In this document: in pieces, positions 1 through 8,080 of the stretch | How positions within the stretch are numbered: the stretch's first letter is position 1 | Layout of the letters: each line of letters starts with the position of its first letter | Origin: Agromyces sp. G08B096 | GTDB taxonomy: Bacteria > Actinomycetota > Actinomycetes > Actinomycetales > Microbacteriaceae | Reading direction: 5' to 3' | Assembly: GCF_040267705.1 (NCBI RefSeq) | Contig: NZ_CP158374.1 | Span: 1,860,001-1,924,000, forward strand | Length of the DNA: 64,000 bases | Made by a program: the position numbers and the translations under genes | The notes under the pieces: generated by a model | What the model saw: the letters and a program-made list of their open reading frames with translations, nothing else | Database searches by the model: none | What the model was told of the DNA's origin: nothing

Positions 1-146
1 CACAACGGACGACGATCGAGACAGCACGCTCGAGGGATCGTCGCGCACATGATGCACGGAGTGGGTGGCGCCGACGCGCCTCGCGATCAGCGCTCGCATT
101 CCGAAAAGTGTGGGCAGATTGTGGGCAGAGGCGTCCTAGAACGACG
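1..146. other. No assignable gene at left edge
   Basis: No start-to-stop reading frame here can be tied to a family. The only pattern is a 10-base direct repeat, TGTGGGCAGA, at 109-118 and 120-129, just before the hairpin at 147-174. The stretch lies on the 3' side of a tRNA gene, a position often used by integrating elements, but no integrase is visible in the window. Confidence 0.4.
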
Positions 147-174
147 AACGGCGGCTCCGATCGGAGCCGCCGTT
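147..174. terminator. Perfect inverted repeat, probable transcription terminator
   Basis: A 14-base half-site AACGGCGGCTCCGA is followed directly by its exact complement, giving a 28-base perfect palindrome. It lies 20 bases past the 3' end of the tRNA gene on the minus strand, so it probably terminates that tRNA transcript, and perhaps also one entering from the left. There is no long T run, as is usual in high-GC actinobacteria. Confidence 0.6.
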
Positions 175-194
175 CCCGTTGTCTATGCGGGCAG

Positions 195-268
195 TAGGGC
201 GGACGGGACTTGAACCCGTGACCGATGGATTATGAGTCCACTGCTCTGACCGGCTGAGCTACCGCCCC
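195..268 (-). tRNA. tRNA with CAT anticodon (tRNA-Ile2 or tRNA-Met)
   Basis: On the minus strand this is a 74-base cloverleaf beginning GGGGCGGTAGCTCAG, with anticodon loop CTCATAA and T-arm GGGTTCAAGTCCC. The acceptor arms GGGGCGG and CCGCCCT pair with one G-T wobble, and CCA is not encoded. The anticodon is CAT. The purine-rich acceptor and T-loop resemble the minor isoleucine tRNA whose C34 is modified to lysidine, but an elongator methionine tRNA cannot be excluded by eye. It is not an initiator, because position 1 pairs. Confidence 0.9.
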
Positions 269-278
269 GTGCGCCGGA

Positions 279-1529
279 TCATTCGGGAAGCGACGCCGAC
301 GCGACGTCGGTGACCGGATCGGCCACCGGCCTCCCACGATACAGGCTCTCGAACGTCGAGAGCGTGGTCTGGATGTCGTGCGGGGCGATGAGCCGGATCG
401 ACCCCTCCTTGAGGGCGCGGTACTCCTCGGCGGGGGCCTCCAGCACCTTGCGAAGCTTCGCCGCGAGGTCCTCCGCGCTTCCGGGCTCGAACAGGTAGCC
501 GTTCTCGCCGTCGTGCACGAGGTGCGGCAGCGCCATCGCATTCGCCGCGACGACCGGCAGCGCCGACGCCATGGCTTCCATCGTCACGATCGACTGCAGT
601 TCGGCGATGGAGGGCATCGCCAGCACGGACGCCCGGTGGTAGGCATCGCGCAGCTCTTCGTCGGTGACGTAGCCGGTGAAGGTGACCCGGTCGGCGAGGC
701 CGAGCTCGCTCGCGAGGTTCTGCAGGTTCTTCAGCTGGTCTCCGCCGCCGACGATTTCGATCTTGGCGTCGAGCTCGGCGGGCAGGAGCGTCGCCGCGCG
801 CAGCAGCACGTCGATCTGCTTCTCACCCGTGACGCGGCCGACGAAGAGGATGCGGTTCTCGGTGCGGGGCTCCCAGTTGGGCGAGTACTTGTGCGCGTCG
901 ATGCCGCAGGAGATGGCGTGCACGCCGCGAAGCCCGGTGTGCTTCTCGAGGAACTGCGCGGCGCGGCGGGTCGGCGTCGTGACGGCCTCGGCGCGGCCGA
1001 ACGTGCGACGAGCGGCCTTCCAGGCGAGCCCGACCGCCCAGTCCTGCCAGGCCTTCGGCAGCAGCGTGAACTCGAGCATGTTCTCGGGCATGAAGTGATT
1101 GGTGCCGATGATGCGGATGCCCCGTTTCTCGGCCTCCACCGACAGGCCGCGACCGACCACGATGTGCGACTGGAAGTGCACGACGTCGGGCTTGACCTCG
1201 TCGATGATGCGGGCGCTGTTCTGCTTGATGCGCCACGGCAGCGCGAAGCGCAGCCAGTCGTGCGGGTACCAGCGCCAGGAGTACAGACGGTGGGCGGTGA
1301 TCTCCTGCCCTTCGTGCACCTCGGGCCACGTGCCGTGCTTGCGGCTCGCGGCCGGGGCGACGACGTGCACCTCGTGACCGCGCTCGACGAGGCCCGCTGC
1401 GAGCCGCTCGGCGAACTTCGCCGCCCCGTTCACATCGGGGGCGAAGGTGTCGGCGCCGATAAGGATGCGGAGCGGACGCTCCGGCTCGGCGGCGGACGAC
1501 GCGGATGACGCACCGGGTGTGTCAGGCAC
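279..1529 (-). CDS. Family 4 glycosyltransferase (glycolipid mannosyltransferase-like)
   Basis: This 416-residue protein has the two Rossmann-like lobes of a GT-B enzyme. The N-lobe starts near residue 21 with RILIGADTFAPDVNG (acceptor side). The C-lobe carries FVGRVTGEKQ (about 229-238) and the EX7E motif with E310 and E318 that binds the nucleotide-sugar donor. It is a retaining GT4 enzyme of the PimB/MgtA type, which add mannose or glucose to membrane lipids at the inner face of the cytoplasmic membrane. The exact acceptor is inferred, not shown. The GTG start follows GAGGAA by nine bases. It is monocistronic, next to tRNA(CAT). Confidence 0.85.
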   Translation of the reverse strand: MPDTPGASSASSAAEPERPLRILIGADTFAPDVNGAAKFAERLAAGLVERGHEVHVVAPAASRKHGTWPEVHEGQEITAHRLYSWRWYPHDWLRFALPWRIKQNSARIIDEVKPDVVHFQSHIVVGRGLSVEAEKRGIRIIGTNHFMPENMLEFTLLPKAWQDWAVGLAWKAARRTFGRAEAVTTPTRRAAQFLEKHTGLRGVHAISCGIDAHKYSPNWEPRTENRILFVGRVTGEKQIDVLLRAATLLPAELDAKIEIVGGGDQLKNLQNLASELGLADRVTFTGYVTDEELRDAYHRASVLAMPSIAELQSIVTMEAMASALPVVAANAMALPHLVHDGENGYLFEPGSAEDLAAKLRKVLEAPAEEYRALKEGSIRLIAPHDIQTTLSTFESLYRGRPVADPVTDVASASLPE

Positions 1530-1618
1530 TGGGTGTGGTTCCTCACAGTTCGGTCGGGGGCGATCGGCCCCGAATGTGCTGGCGCGGCAGGGGTGGCGCG
1601 CGGGCTGAATCCGACCAT

Positions 1619-1624
1619 AGTCTA
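1619..1624 (-). promoter_or_regulatory. Candidate -10 box for the glycosyltransferase
   Basis: TAGACT on the minus strand lies about 90 bases before the GTG start in an otherwise featureless 150-base gap. No good -35 box is visible, so this rests on the hexamer alone. Confidence 0.3.
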
Positions 1625-1681
1625 CGCAGCGGCCCGCGCGGCGGCCCCTGGCCGCATGTCATCCGACCGGATGACGCCCGA

Positions 1682-2599
1682 TCAGACCCGGGTCTGCGGG
1701 TGGTTCCTCGCGAGCTGGAAGACGCCCCAGACCGCGATGACGCCGGCGAGCACGAAGACGCCGATCGCCCACCAGGGCGCCTGGGACGCCTCACCGAGCA
1801 CGACGATGCCGATGACGACGGCGACGATCGGGTCGACCACGGTGAGCCCGGCGATCACGAGGTCGGGCGGCCCGGAGGCGTGGGCGTTCTGCACGAAGTA
1901 CGCGCCGAGCGCCGTGGCGGCGAGCAGTCCGATGACGCAGAGCAGCGTCAGCCACTCGAACTCGCCCTGCTCGATGCGGCCGAGCACGACCTTCGCCAGG
2001 GTCGCGACGAACCCGTACAGCACCCCCGCGAGGATGACGTAGAAGATGGCGCGGATGCTCCGCCGGAAGAGCACGAACGCCACGCCCGCGGCGACGAGGA
2101 CGGCCGCGAGGATCACGAGGATCGTGATGAGCTGCGCGTCGGTGACAGGTTTGTCGACGGCGGTGAACGCCGCGACGCCGACGAAGAGGAAGACGCCGCC
2201 GACGCACATCGCGATCGCGCTGATCGTCTTCCGGTTCAGCCGCACATTCGCGACGCGGGAGTTCACGATCGCCGTGATCACGAGCGCGATGGCGCCGAGC
2301 GGCTGGACGACGATGATGGGCGCGAAGTAGAGGCTCGAGAGCTGGAACACGATCGCGAGGCCGAGCATCAGCGTGCCGAGCACCCACGACGGACGGGCGA
2401 GGAGCAGCGCGAGCTGACGGCCGTTGAGCCCCTTGCCGAGGGAGTCGACCGTCCGCGCCTCGACCTTGACGACGCCGCGGTGCTGGAACTGCGCGCCGAG
2501 CGAGAGGAAGACCGCGCCCACGAGCGCCAGCGGGATCCCGATGAACTGCGAGGGGTCGAGCGCGATCTGCTCGGTCAGGTCGCTGAGGTCCGGATCCAC
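1682..2599 (-). CDS. DMT-superfamily membrane protein
   Basis: This is a polytopic membrane protein of about 305 residues. About nine to ten hydrophobic helices begin at IGIPLALVGAVFLSLGAQ, and two internally similar halves match the EamA/DMT (drug/metabolite transporter) fold. The substrate is unknown; members export metabolites or take part in Mg2+ transport (NIPA-like). I prefer the GTG at 2599, because a TATGGT -10 box (2607-2612) lies seven bases upstream and overlaps the alternative ATG at 2611, which would add four residues. It diverges from the deformylase gene. Confidence 0.75.
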   Translation of the reverse strand: MDPDLSDLTEQIALDPSQFIGIPLALVGAVFLSLGAQFQHRGVVKVEARTVDSLGKGLNGRQLALLLARPSWVLGTLMLGLAIVFQLSSLYFAPIIVVQPLGAIALVITAIVNSRVANVRLNRKTISAIAMCVGGVFLFVGVAAFTAVDKPVTDAQLITILVILAAVLVAAGVAFVLFRRSIRAIFYVILAGVLYGFVATLAKVVLGRIEQGEFEWLTLLCVIGLLAATALGAYFVQNAHASGPPDLVIAGLTVVDPIVAVVIGIVVLGEASQAPWWAIGVFVLAGVIAVWGVFQLARNHPQTRV

Positions 2600-2606
2600 G
2601 CCCTCG

Positions 2607-2612
2607 ACCATA
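2607..2612 (-). promoter_or_regulatory. -10 box for a leaderless DMT transporter transcript
   Basis: TATGGT on the minus strand sits seven bases before GTG 2599 and would give a transcript starting at the start codon. It overlaps the upstream in-frame ATG, which argues against that ATG. Confidence 0.5.
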
Positions 2613-2628
2613 CCTGTTCGCCCGTCGA

Positions 2629-2634
2629 TATCCT
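2629..2634 (+). promoter_or_regulatory. -10 box for leaderless def transcript
   Basis: TATCCT is followed by six bases and the def ATG. There is no Shine-Dalgarno sequence, so transcription probably starts at the ATG. Confidence 0.55.
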
Positions 2635-2640
2635 TGGCGA

Positions 2641-3204
2641 ATGGCCGTTCGACCGATCCGAATCACGGGCGACCCCGTGCTCCACTCCCCCGCCGCTCCC
2701 GTCGATGAGATCGACGACGGAATCCGCGAGCTCGTCGCCGACCTCTACGAGACGATGGACCGCGCGCCGGGCGTCGGGCTCGCGGCGCCGCAGGTCGGTG
2801 TGCCGCTGCGGATCTTCACGTACGGCTGGACCGACGAGGACGGCACGAAGTGGCGCGGCGTCGCCATCAACCCCGAGCTCTGGATCAGTCCGCCTCCGCC
2901 GGGCGAGCCCGACGTCGACGAGGAGGAGGGATGCCTCTCCTTCCCGGGTGAGCGGTTCGGTCTGCGGCGCGCGGAACGCGCGATCCTCCGCGCGACCGAC
3001 CTCGAGGGCGAGCGATTCGAGATCGAGGCGAGCGGATGGCTCGCCCGGATCTTCCAGCATGAGTACGACCACCTCGATGGTGTGCTCTACCTCGATCGTC
3101 TGGGAGAGCGCGACCAGCGCATCGTGCACAAGATCGAGCGCAAGCTCGGCTGGGGCCGGCCGGGCCAGCAGTGGATGCCGGGCGTCGACGACCTCGAGGG
3201 CTGA
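2641..3204 (+). CDS. def: Peptide deformylase
   Basis: Def removes the N-formyl group from nascent proteins. All three family motifs are present in this 187-residue protein: GVGLAAPQ (44-51), EGCLS (96-100, with the metal-binding Cys) and HEYDH (140-144, two metal-binding His and the catalytic Glu). Length is normal. The gene faces the azlCD genes convergently, with only seven bases between the stop codons, and has a leaderless-type promoter. Confidence 0.95.
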   Translation: MAVRPIRITGDPVLHSPAAPVDEIDDGIRELVADLYETMDRAPGVGLAAPQVGVPLRIFTYGWTDEDGTKWRGVAINPELWISPPPPGEPDVDEEEGCLSFPGERFGLRRAERAILRATDLEGERFEIEASGWLARIFQHEYDHLDGVLYLDRLGERDQRIVHKIERKLGWGRPGQQWMPGVDDLEG

Positions 3205-3211
3205 ACCGGCG

Positions 3212-3517
3212 TCAGGTGAACGCGCGGATCCCGGCGGCGACGCCCGCCGCGACGAACACCACCACGACGAACGGCACGCGCAGGGCGTACAACGCCGCCG
3301 CGACGATCACCGCGGGCAGTCGCGCGTCGACGACGAGCGCCTGTCCTGCGCCGAACGTCTGCACGGCGATGAGGGCGGCGAGCAGCGCGACGGTGAGCAG
3401 ATCGGCGATCCGCGCCGGGCGCTCCCGCTCGAGGAACCCCGCGGGCACGAGGTAACCCGCGAGCTTGAGCGCGAGCGTCGCCGCGCTCGCCACGAGGATG
3501 ATCTGCCAGGTCGTCAC
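3212..3517 (-). CDS. azlD: AzlD family branched-chain amino acid exporter, small subunit
   Basis: This 101-residue protein has about four hydrophobic helices. Length and position match AzlD, the small partner of AzlC in the two-component exporter (BrnFE in corynebacteria) for branched-chain amino acids and methionine. The GTG start overlaps the azlC stop in a GTGA junction, so the two are translationally coupled. The call rests on size, hydrophobicity and the azlC neighbour. Confidence 0.85.
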   Translation of the reverse strand: MTTWQIILVASAATLALKLAGYLVPAGFLERERPARIADLLTVALLAALIAVQTFGAGQALVVDARLPAVIVAAALYALRVPFVVVVFVAAGVAAGIRAFT

Positions 3518-4233
3518 GCGGCCCTCCTCCGGCCGAGCAGGTCGAACCAGCCGACGACGACCGCCACGACCGCGGCGACGAGCACCGGCAGTCCGGGCAT
3601 GAGCACGGGAGTCGTGAGCGCCGCCACGAGCGCCGCCGCGACGGCGACCGCACCGGCCTGCAGGCGCTTCAGCCGCGGCCAGAGGAGCCCGAGGAACGCG
3701 GCGGCGGCCGCGGCATCCAATCCCCATGCCCTCGTGTCGCCGATCGCGTCGCCGATGAGCGCGCCGATGAGCGTCGTCAGGTTCCAGCCGGCGAAGATGG
3801 CGAGCCCTGTGACCCAGAAGCCGATCCGCGCCTGCCGCTGATCGGACTGCGCCAGCGCGACGGCGGTCGACTCGTCGATCGTGACCCACGCCGCCGCGGC
3901 GCGCCGCCAGAGCCCGCCGGTGTCGACCAGCGGCTTCATCCGCATGCCGTAGACCACGTTGCGCACGCCGAGCAGCCCGGCTGTGGCGATCGCCGACCAC
4001 CCGGCGGCGACACCGCCGGAGGCGAGCACGCCCACGAGCGCGAACTGCGAGCCGCCGGTGAACATGATGAGGCTGAGGAAACAGGTCTGCCAGACGTCGA
4101 GGCCGGCCGCAACCGCGAGCGCGCCGAAGGAGATGCCGTAGACGGCGGTCGCGAGGCCCACCGCGAGGCCGTCGCGCGCCGCCGGGGTCGTGAGGATGCC
4201 GCGCCCCGAGGCATCCGCACCTCGCTCGCCCAC
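3514..4233 (-). CDS. azlC: AzlC family branched-chain amino acid exporter, large subunit
   Basis: This 239-residue membrane protein shows the AzlC core: YGISFGALAVAAGL, then a segment reading FTGGSQFALVGVLASGG, and a tail of short hydrophobic helices. With AzlD it forms a proton-linked exporter of Ile, Leu, Val and Met. The GTG at 4233 is preceded by GGGAGG at a workable distance. The frame stays open upstream into the tRNA-Asn terminator, so longer models are wrong. Stop and azlD start overlap by four bases. Confidence 0.88.
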   Translation of the reverse strand: MGERGADASGRGILTTPAARDGLAVGLATAVYGISFGALAVAAGLDVWQTCFLSLIMFTGGSQFALVGVLASGGVAAGWSAIATAGLLGVRNVVYGMRMKPLVDTGGLWRRAAAAWVTIDESTAVALAQSDQRQARIGFWVTGLAIFAGWNLTTLIGALIGDAIGDTRAWGLDAAAAAAFLGLLWPRLKRLQAGAVAVAAALVAALTTPVLMPGLPVLVAAVVAVVVGWFDLLGRRRAA

Positions 4234-4254
4234 GCCACCTCCCGAAGTCGACGA

Positions 4255-4282
4255 AGGGCCGCCCGGAAACCCGGGCGGCCCT
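4255..4282 (-). terminator. Terminator downstream of tRNA-Asn
   Basis: A 12-base arm AGGGCCGCCCGG (4255-4266) and its exact complement (4271-4282) enclose a four-base loop, six bases after the tRNA-Asn 3' end on the minus strand. It separates the tRNA transcript from azlCD. Confidence 0.75.
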
Positions 4283-4287
4283 CTCGG

Positions 4288-4360
4288 CTCCCCCACTTGG
4301 ACTCGAACCAAGAACCTATCGGTTAACAGCCGATTGCTCTGCCAATTGAGCTATGGAGGA
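4288..4360 (-). tRNA. tRNA-Asn (GTT)
   Basis: This 73-base minus-strand cloverleaf begins TCCTCCATAGCTCAATTGG, with anticodon loop CTGTTAA (GTT) and T-arm TTGGTTCGAGTCCAA. The acceptor TCCTCCA pairs with TGGGGGA and the discriminator is G. CCA is not encoded. A strong hairpin follows. Confidence 0.96.
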
Positions 4361-4455
4361 TCGCTTCGCAGCAACCGATACTCTAGCAAACCCGGCTCGC
4401 GGTTCCCAATCGAGCAAGGCTCGCGTCGGCCGGGGCGGCGCAGCGCTCCGCGTGG

Positions 4456-5313
4456 TCAGGCGAGCGGCCCGGTCTCCACGTCGTCGATCACCGCGTGGCC
4501 GTCGTCGAGGGCGCCCGCGAGCGCCTTGACGTACGGATGACTCGGATCGTCGAGCACCTCGTCGATCGTGCCGAGCGCCACCAGCGCACCCTTGTCGAGC
4601 ACGGCGATCCGGTCGGCGACCTTCCGGAGCACCGGCAGGTCGTGCGACACGATGACCGCGGAGAACCGGTGCCCGTCGCGCAGCTCCCCGATCAGCTGCG
4701 CGACGGCGTCGCGGACGGTGAGGTCGATGCCGGCCGTGGGCTCGTCGGCGACGAGGAGCGACGGCCCCAGCACGAGCGACCGCGCGAGCGCGACCCGTTG
4801 CCGTTGCCCGCCGCTCAGCTCGTACGGGAACCGCTCGAGCATGCTGAGCGGCAGCCGGACTCCGTCGACGAGGTTCGCGACCCGGGATGCCAGCTGGCGG
4901 CGGTCGAAGTGGCGATCGCGGGCGAGGATCGGCTCGCCGACGATCTCGGCGACCGTGCGATCGGCCGGGAGCCGGCTCGCGGCATCCTGCGGCAGGTACC
5001 CCACGTGGAACCGATGTTCGGCGAGGCGCCGCTTCGACATCCGTCGCAGCTGGTGCCCGAGCACGCGCGCCTCGCCGCCCGTGATGACCGGGCGCACCTC
5101 CTCGTCGCGCGGTTCGAGGAAGACGCCCGACAGCACTTTCGCGAGGGTGCTCTTGCCGCTTCCGGCACTGCCCAGCAGGCCCAGAACCTCACCGGGTGCC
5201 ACGCGGAGCTGAACCCCTCGGAGCGCGACGTGCGCCGCCGAGGCGCCGTGGGCCGGGTACTCGACCGAGAGGTCGCTCAGCACCACCGGGAAGCCGTGCG
5301 CCGGCGACGACAT
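4456..5313 (-). CDS. Extra single-domain ABC ATPase of the peptide importer operon
   Basis: This 285-residue ATPase has one complete nucleotide-binding domain: Walker A GSAGSGKST, Q-loop YLPQD, signature LSGGQRQR, Walker B LLVADEPTAGID and H-loop SHD. It is last in the operon, and its ATG overlaps the stop of the fused two-domain ATPase by one base (TGATG). The importer already has two ATP sites in the gene upstream, so this third domain is surplus. It may be an alternative or regulatory ATPase, or may serve another permease. The peptide/nickel family fit is clear, but the role is inferred. Confidence 0.85.
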   Translation of the reverse strand: MSSPAHGFPVVLSDLSVEYPAHGASAAHVALRGVQLRVAPGEVLGLLGSAGSGKSTLAKVLSGVFLEPRDEEVRPVITGGEARVLGHQLRRMSKRRLAEHRFHVGYLPQDAASRLPADRTVAEIVGEPILARDRHFDRRQLASRVANLVDGVRLPLSMLERFPYELSGGQRQRVALARSLVLGPSLLVADEPTAGIDLTVRDAVAQLIGELRDGHRFSAVIVSHDLPVLRKVADRIAVLDKGALVALGTIDEVLDDPSHPYVKALAGALDDGHAVIDDVETGPLA

Positions 5314-7013
5314 CAGCCGGCCTCCTGGAGCTCGCGGAGCTGCGCGCGCCGCTCGGCCTGGGCCACCGGATCGGGCACCGGGAGGCTCGCGAGCAGCCGC
5401 TGGGTGTACGGGTCGCGCGGCGACCCGAGCACCTCGACGCTCGTCCCCTCCTCGACCAGTCGGCCGTGGTAGAGCACCGCGATCCGGTCGACCAGCAGGT
5501 CCACGACGGCGAGGTCGTGGCTGATGAACAGCGACGCGAATCCGAACTCGCGCTGCAGCTCGCCGAACAGCTCGAGCACCCGCGCCTGCACCGACACGTC
5601 GAGCGCCGACGTCGGCTCGTCCGCGATCAGCAGCTCGGGCTCGAGCGCGAGCGCCCGCGCGAGGCTCGCGCGCTGGCGCTGCCCGCCCGACAGCTCGTGC
5701 GGGTACCGATCTCCGTACGACCGCGGCAGCTGCACGGCCTCCAGCAGCTCGTCGACGCGCTTCCGCGCCTCGCGGGCGCTCCCGGCCCGCCCGTGGATCA
5801 CGAGCGGCTCCGCGACGCATTCCGCGATGGTGAGCAGCGGGTTGAAGCTCGACGCGGGGTCTTGGAAGACGAACCCGATGCGGCTGCGGACGGGCCGGAA
5901 CTCGCGCTCGCGGATGCCGTTCATCTCGTGCCCGAGCACCTGCAGCGAGCCGCCGGTGACCTTGGTGAGGCCGGCGATCGCGCGGCCGATGGTGGTCTTG
6001 CCCGAGCCCGACTCGCCGACCAGCCCCAGCACCTCGCCCGGGCGGATGACGAAGTCGACGCCCTGCACGGCTCGGAACCCGGCCCGGCCGAAGCGGCCCG
6101 GATACTCGATCTCGAGGCCCTTCGCCTCGACGACGGGCGTCTGCTCGAGCCAGCCCTCCGGCCTGGCCGCGGCGCGCTCGGCCGCGCGAACGGTGCCGTG
6201 GCCCACGTAGGGCACGGCCGCGAGCAGCGCCTTCGTGTAGTCGGCCTGCGGAGCCTGGAACAGGGTCTGCACGTCCGCCTGCTCGACGACGTTGCCCTGG
6301 TACATCACCGCGACGCGGTCGGCGAGATCGGCGACGACGCCCATGTTGTGGGTGATCAGCACGATCGCGGTGCCGAACTCGTCGCGGCATCGCCGGAGCA
6401 GGTCGAGGATCTCGGCCTGCACGGTGACGTCGAGCGCGGTCGTCGGCTCATCGGCGACGATGAGGCCGGGGTCGAGGACGAGCGCCATCGCGATGACGAT
6501 GCGCTGCTTCTGCCCGCCGGAGAACTGGTGCGGGTAATGGTCGACGCGGTGCTCGGCGTCGGGGATGCCGACGCGTCGCATGATGTCGATGGCCTTCGCC
6601 CTCGCCTCCTGCTTCGAGAGGTCCGCGTGCGCGCGGAGGCCCTCCATGATCTGCCAGCCGACCGTGTAGACGGGGTTCAGCGCCGTGGACGGCTCCTGGA
6701 ACACCATCGCCACGTCGACGCCGCGGATCTCGCGGAGCCGCTTCTGGTCGATCGAGACGATGTCGTGCCGGCGGGTGCCCTCACGGTTCGCGAGGAGGAC
6801 GGCGCCCTGCGCGGTCGCCGTCTCGGGCAGGAGACCGAGGATGGTCTTCGCCGTCACGGTCTTGCCGCTGCCGGACTCCCCGACGATGGCGAGCACTTCG
6901 CCGCGCTCGACGTGCAGGGAGACGTCGTCGACGGCCTTCACCGCGCCGGCGTCGGTCGCGAAGGACACGCCGAGGTGCTCGATGCTGACGATGGTGCGAT
7001 CGGTGGCGCTCAT
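5313..7013 (-). CDS. Dipeptide/oligopeptide ABC importer, fused DppD-DppF ATPase
   Basis: Two complete ATPase domains lie in one 566-residue chain. The first has Walker A GESGSGKTV (about 43-51), signature FSGGQKQR and Walker B LIVADEPTTALD. The second has GESGSGKTT, LSGGQRQR and LLIADEPTSALD. Each is followed by the Opp/Dpp-type C-terminal segment (DYTKALLAAVP; DPYTQRLLASLP). It energises uptake by the two permeases encoded upstream. The ATG overlaps the permease stop by four bases (ATGA). Confidence 0.92.
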   Translation of the reverse strand: MSATDRTIVSIEHLGVSFATDAGAVKAVDDVSLHVERGEVLAIVGESGSGKTVTAKTILGLLPETATAQGAVLLANREGTRRHDIVSIDQKRLREIRGVDVAMVFQEPSTALNPVYTVGWQIMEGLRAHADLSKQEARAKAIDIMRRVGIPDAEHRVDHYPHQFSGGQKQRIVIAMALVLDPGLIVADEPTTALDVTVQAEILDLLRRCRDEFGTAIVLITHNMGVVADLADRVAVMYQGNVVEQADVQTLFQAPQADYTKALLAAVPYVGHGTVRAAERAAARPEGWLEQTPVVEAKGLEIEYPGRFGRAGFRAVQGVDFVIRPGEVLGLVGESGSGKTTIGRAIAGLTKVTGGSLQVLGHEMNGIREREFRPVRSRIGFVFQDPASSFNPLLTIAECVAEPLVIHGRAGSAREARKRVDELLEAVQLPRSYGDRYPHELSGGQRQRASLARALALEPELLIADEPTSALDVSVQARVLELFGELQREFGFASLFISHDLAVVDLLVDRIAVLYHGRLVEEGTSVEVLGSPRDPYTQRLLASLPVPDPVAQAERRAQLRELQEAG

Positions 7014-8080
7014 CGCTTGACCTCGATTCCGTGCTCGTCGAACGTTTCCTCGGGCTCGAGGCCCTCGACGCCGCCTGGGCCGGCGCTGAGCACGCCGCCC
7101 GGCACGACCGAGGTCTCGGCGACCTGGCCGGCGGCCTGGGCGACCCGCCGACGCCCGCGCAGACGCGGGTCGGCGAGGTCGTTGAGGCTCTCGCCCACGA
7201 GCGTGATGCCGAGCACGGTGAACACGATCGCGAGCCCCGGGAAGAGCGCCGTCCACCAGATGCCGCTCGTCACGTCGGACTGCGCCTTCGAGAGGTCGTA
7301 GCCCCACTCGGCGGCCGCGGTCGGCTCGATGCCGAATCCGAGGAAGCCGAGCGCGGTGAGGGTGAGGATCGCCTCGGACGAGTTCAGCGTGATGATGAGC
7401 GGCAGCGTGCGCGTGGCGTTCCGGAAGACGTGCTTGAAGACGATGCGCGAGTTGGAGGCGCCGAGCACCTTGGCCGATTCCACGAAGGCCTCGGCCTTGA
7501 TGCGCACGGTTTCCGCGCGGATCACGCGGAAGTACTGCGGGATGTAGATCACGGTGATCGAGATCGCCGCCGCCAGCACGCCGCCGATGAGGCTCGACTG
7601 GCCCTGCGAGATGACGATCGCCATGACGATGGCGAGCAGCAGCGACGGGAAGGCGTAGATCGCGTCGCAGATCACCACGAGCGTGCGGTCGAGCCAGCCG
7701 CCGAAGTATCCGGCATAGAGCCCGAGCGCGACGCCGATGAAGATCGACAGCAGCACGGCGACGACGATCACGAGGATCGAGGTCTGGGTGCCCCAGACCA
7801 CGCGGGAGAGGACGTCGTAGCCGCCCACCGTGGTGCCGAACCAGTGCTCGGCCGAGGGCGGCTGCTGCGTGCCGAAGGACTCGCCGTCGACGCTGCGCTG
7901 CGCGAACCCGTACGGGGCGAGGAGCGGTGCGAGGGCGGCGGTGACGAGGAAGACGCCCACCATGACGAGACCCGCGACGAGCATGCCGCGCTGGAGGCCG
8001 ACGCCCTGCCGCAGCTGATGCACGACCGGCAGCCGGTCGACGAGGCGCCGCTTCGGCGCGCTGACGAATGCCGCGGACAT
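7010..8080 (-). CDS. Peptide ABC importer permease, DppC/OppC type
   Basis: This 356-residue inner-membrane protein has one N-terminal helix (LVMVGVFLVTAALAPLLAPYG, about 40-60), an extracytoplasmic loop, then the five-helix BPD_transp_1 domain. The EAA coupling motif is recognisable around SAKVLGASNSRIVFKHVFRN. A hydrophilic tail of about 55 residues follows the last helix. Start and stop overlap the neighbouring genes, so expression is coupled to the DppB-type permease and the ATPase. Confidence 0.92.
   Translation of the reverse strand: MSAAFVSAPKRRLVDRLPVVHQLRQGVGLQRGMLVAGLVMVGVFLVTAALAPLLAPYGFAQRSVDGESFGTQQPPSAEHWFGTTVGGYDVLSRVVWGTQTSILVIVVAVLLSIFIGVALGLYAGYFGGWLDRTLVVICDAIYAFPSLLLAIVMAIVISQGQSSLIGGVLAAAISITVIYIPQYFRVIRAETVRIKAEAFVESAKVLGASNSRIVFKHVFRNATRTLPLIITLNSSEAILTLTALGFLGFGIEPTAAAEWGYDLSKAQSDVTSGIWWTALFPGLAIVFTVLGITLVGESLNDLADPRLRGRRRVAQAAGQVAETSVVPGGVLSAGPGGVEGLEPEETFDEHGIEVKR

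Noticed and set aside
1505-3841. A 778-residue plus-strand open frame
   Set aside because: It is antisense to the DMT gene, out of frame with def and rich in Asp/Arg/Glu. The real genes there have clear motifs.
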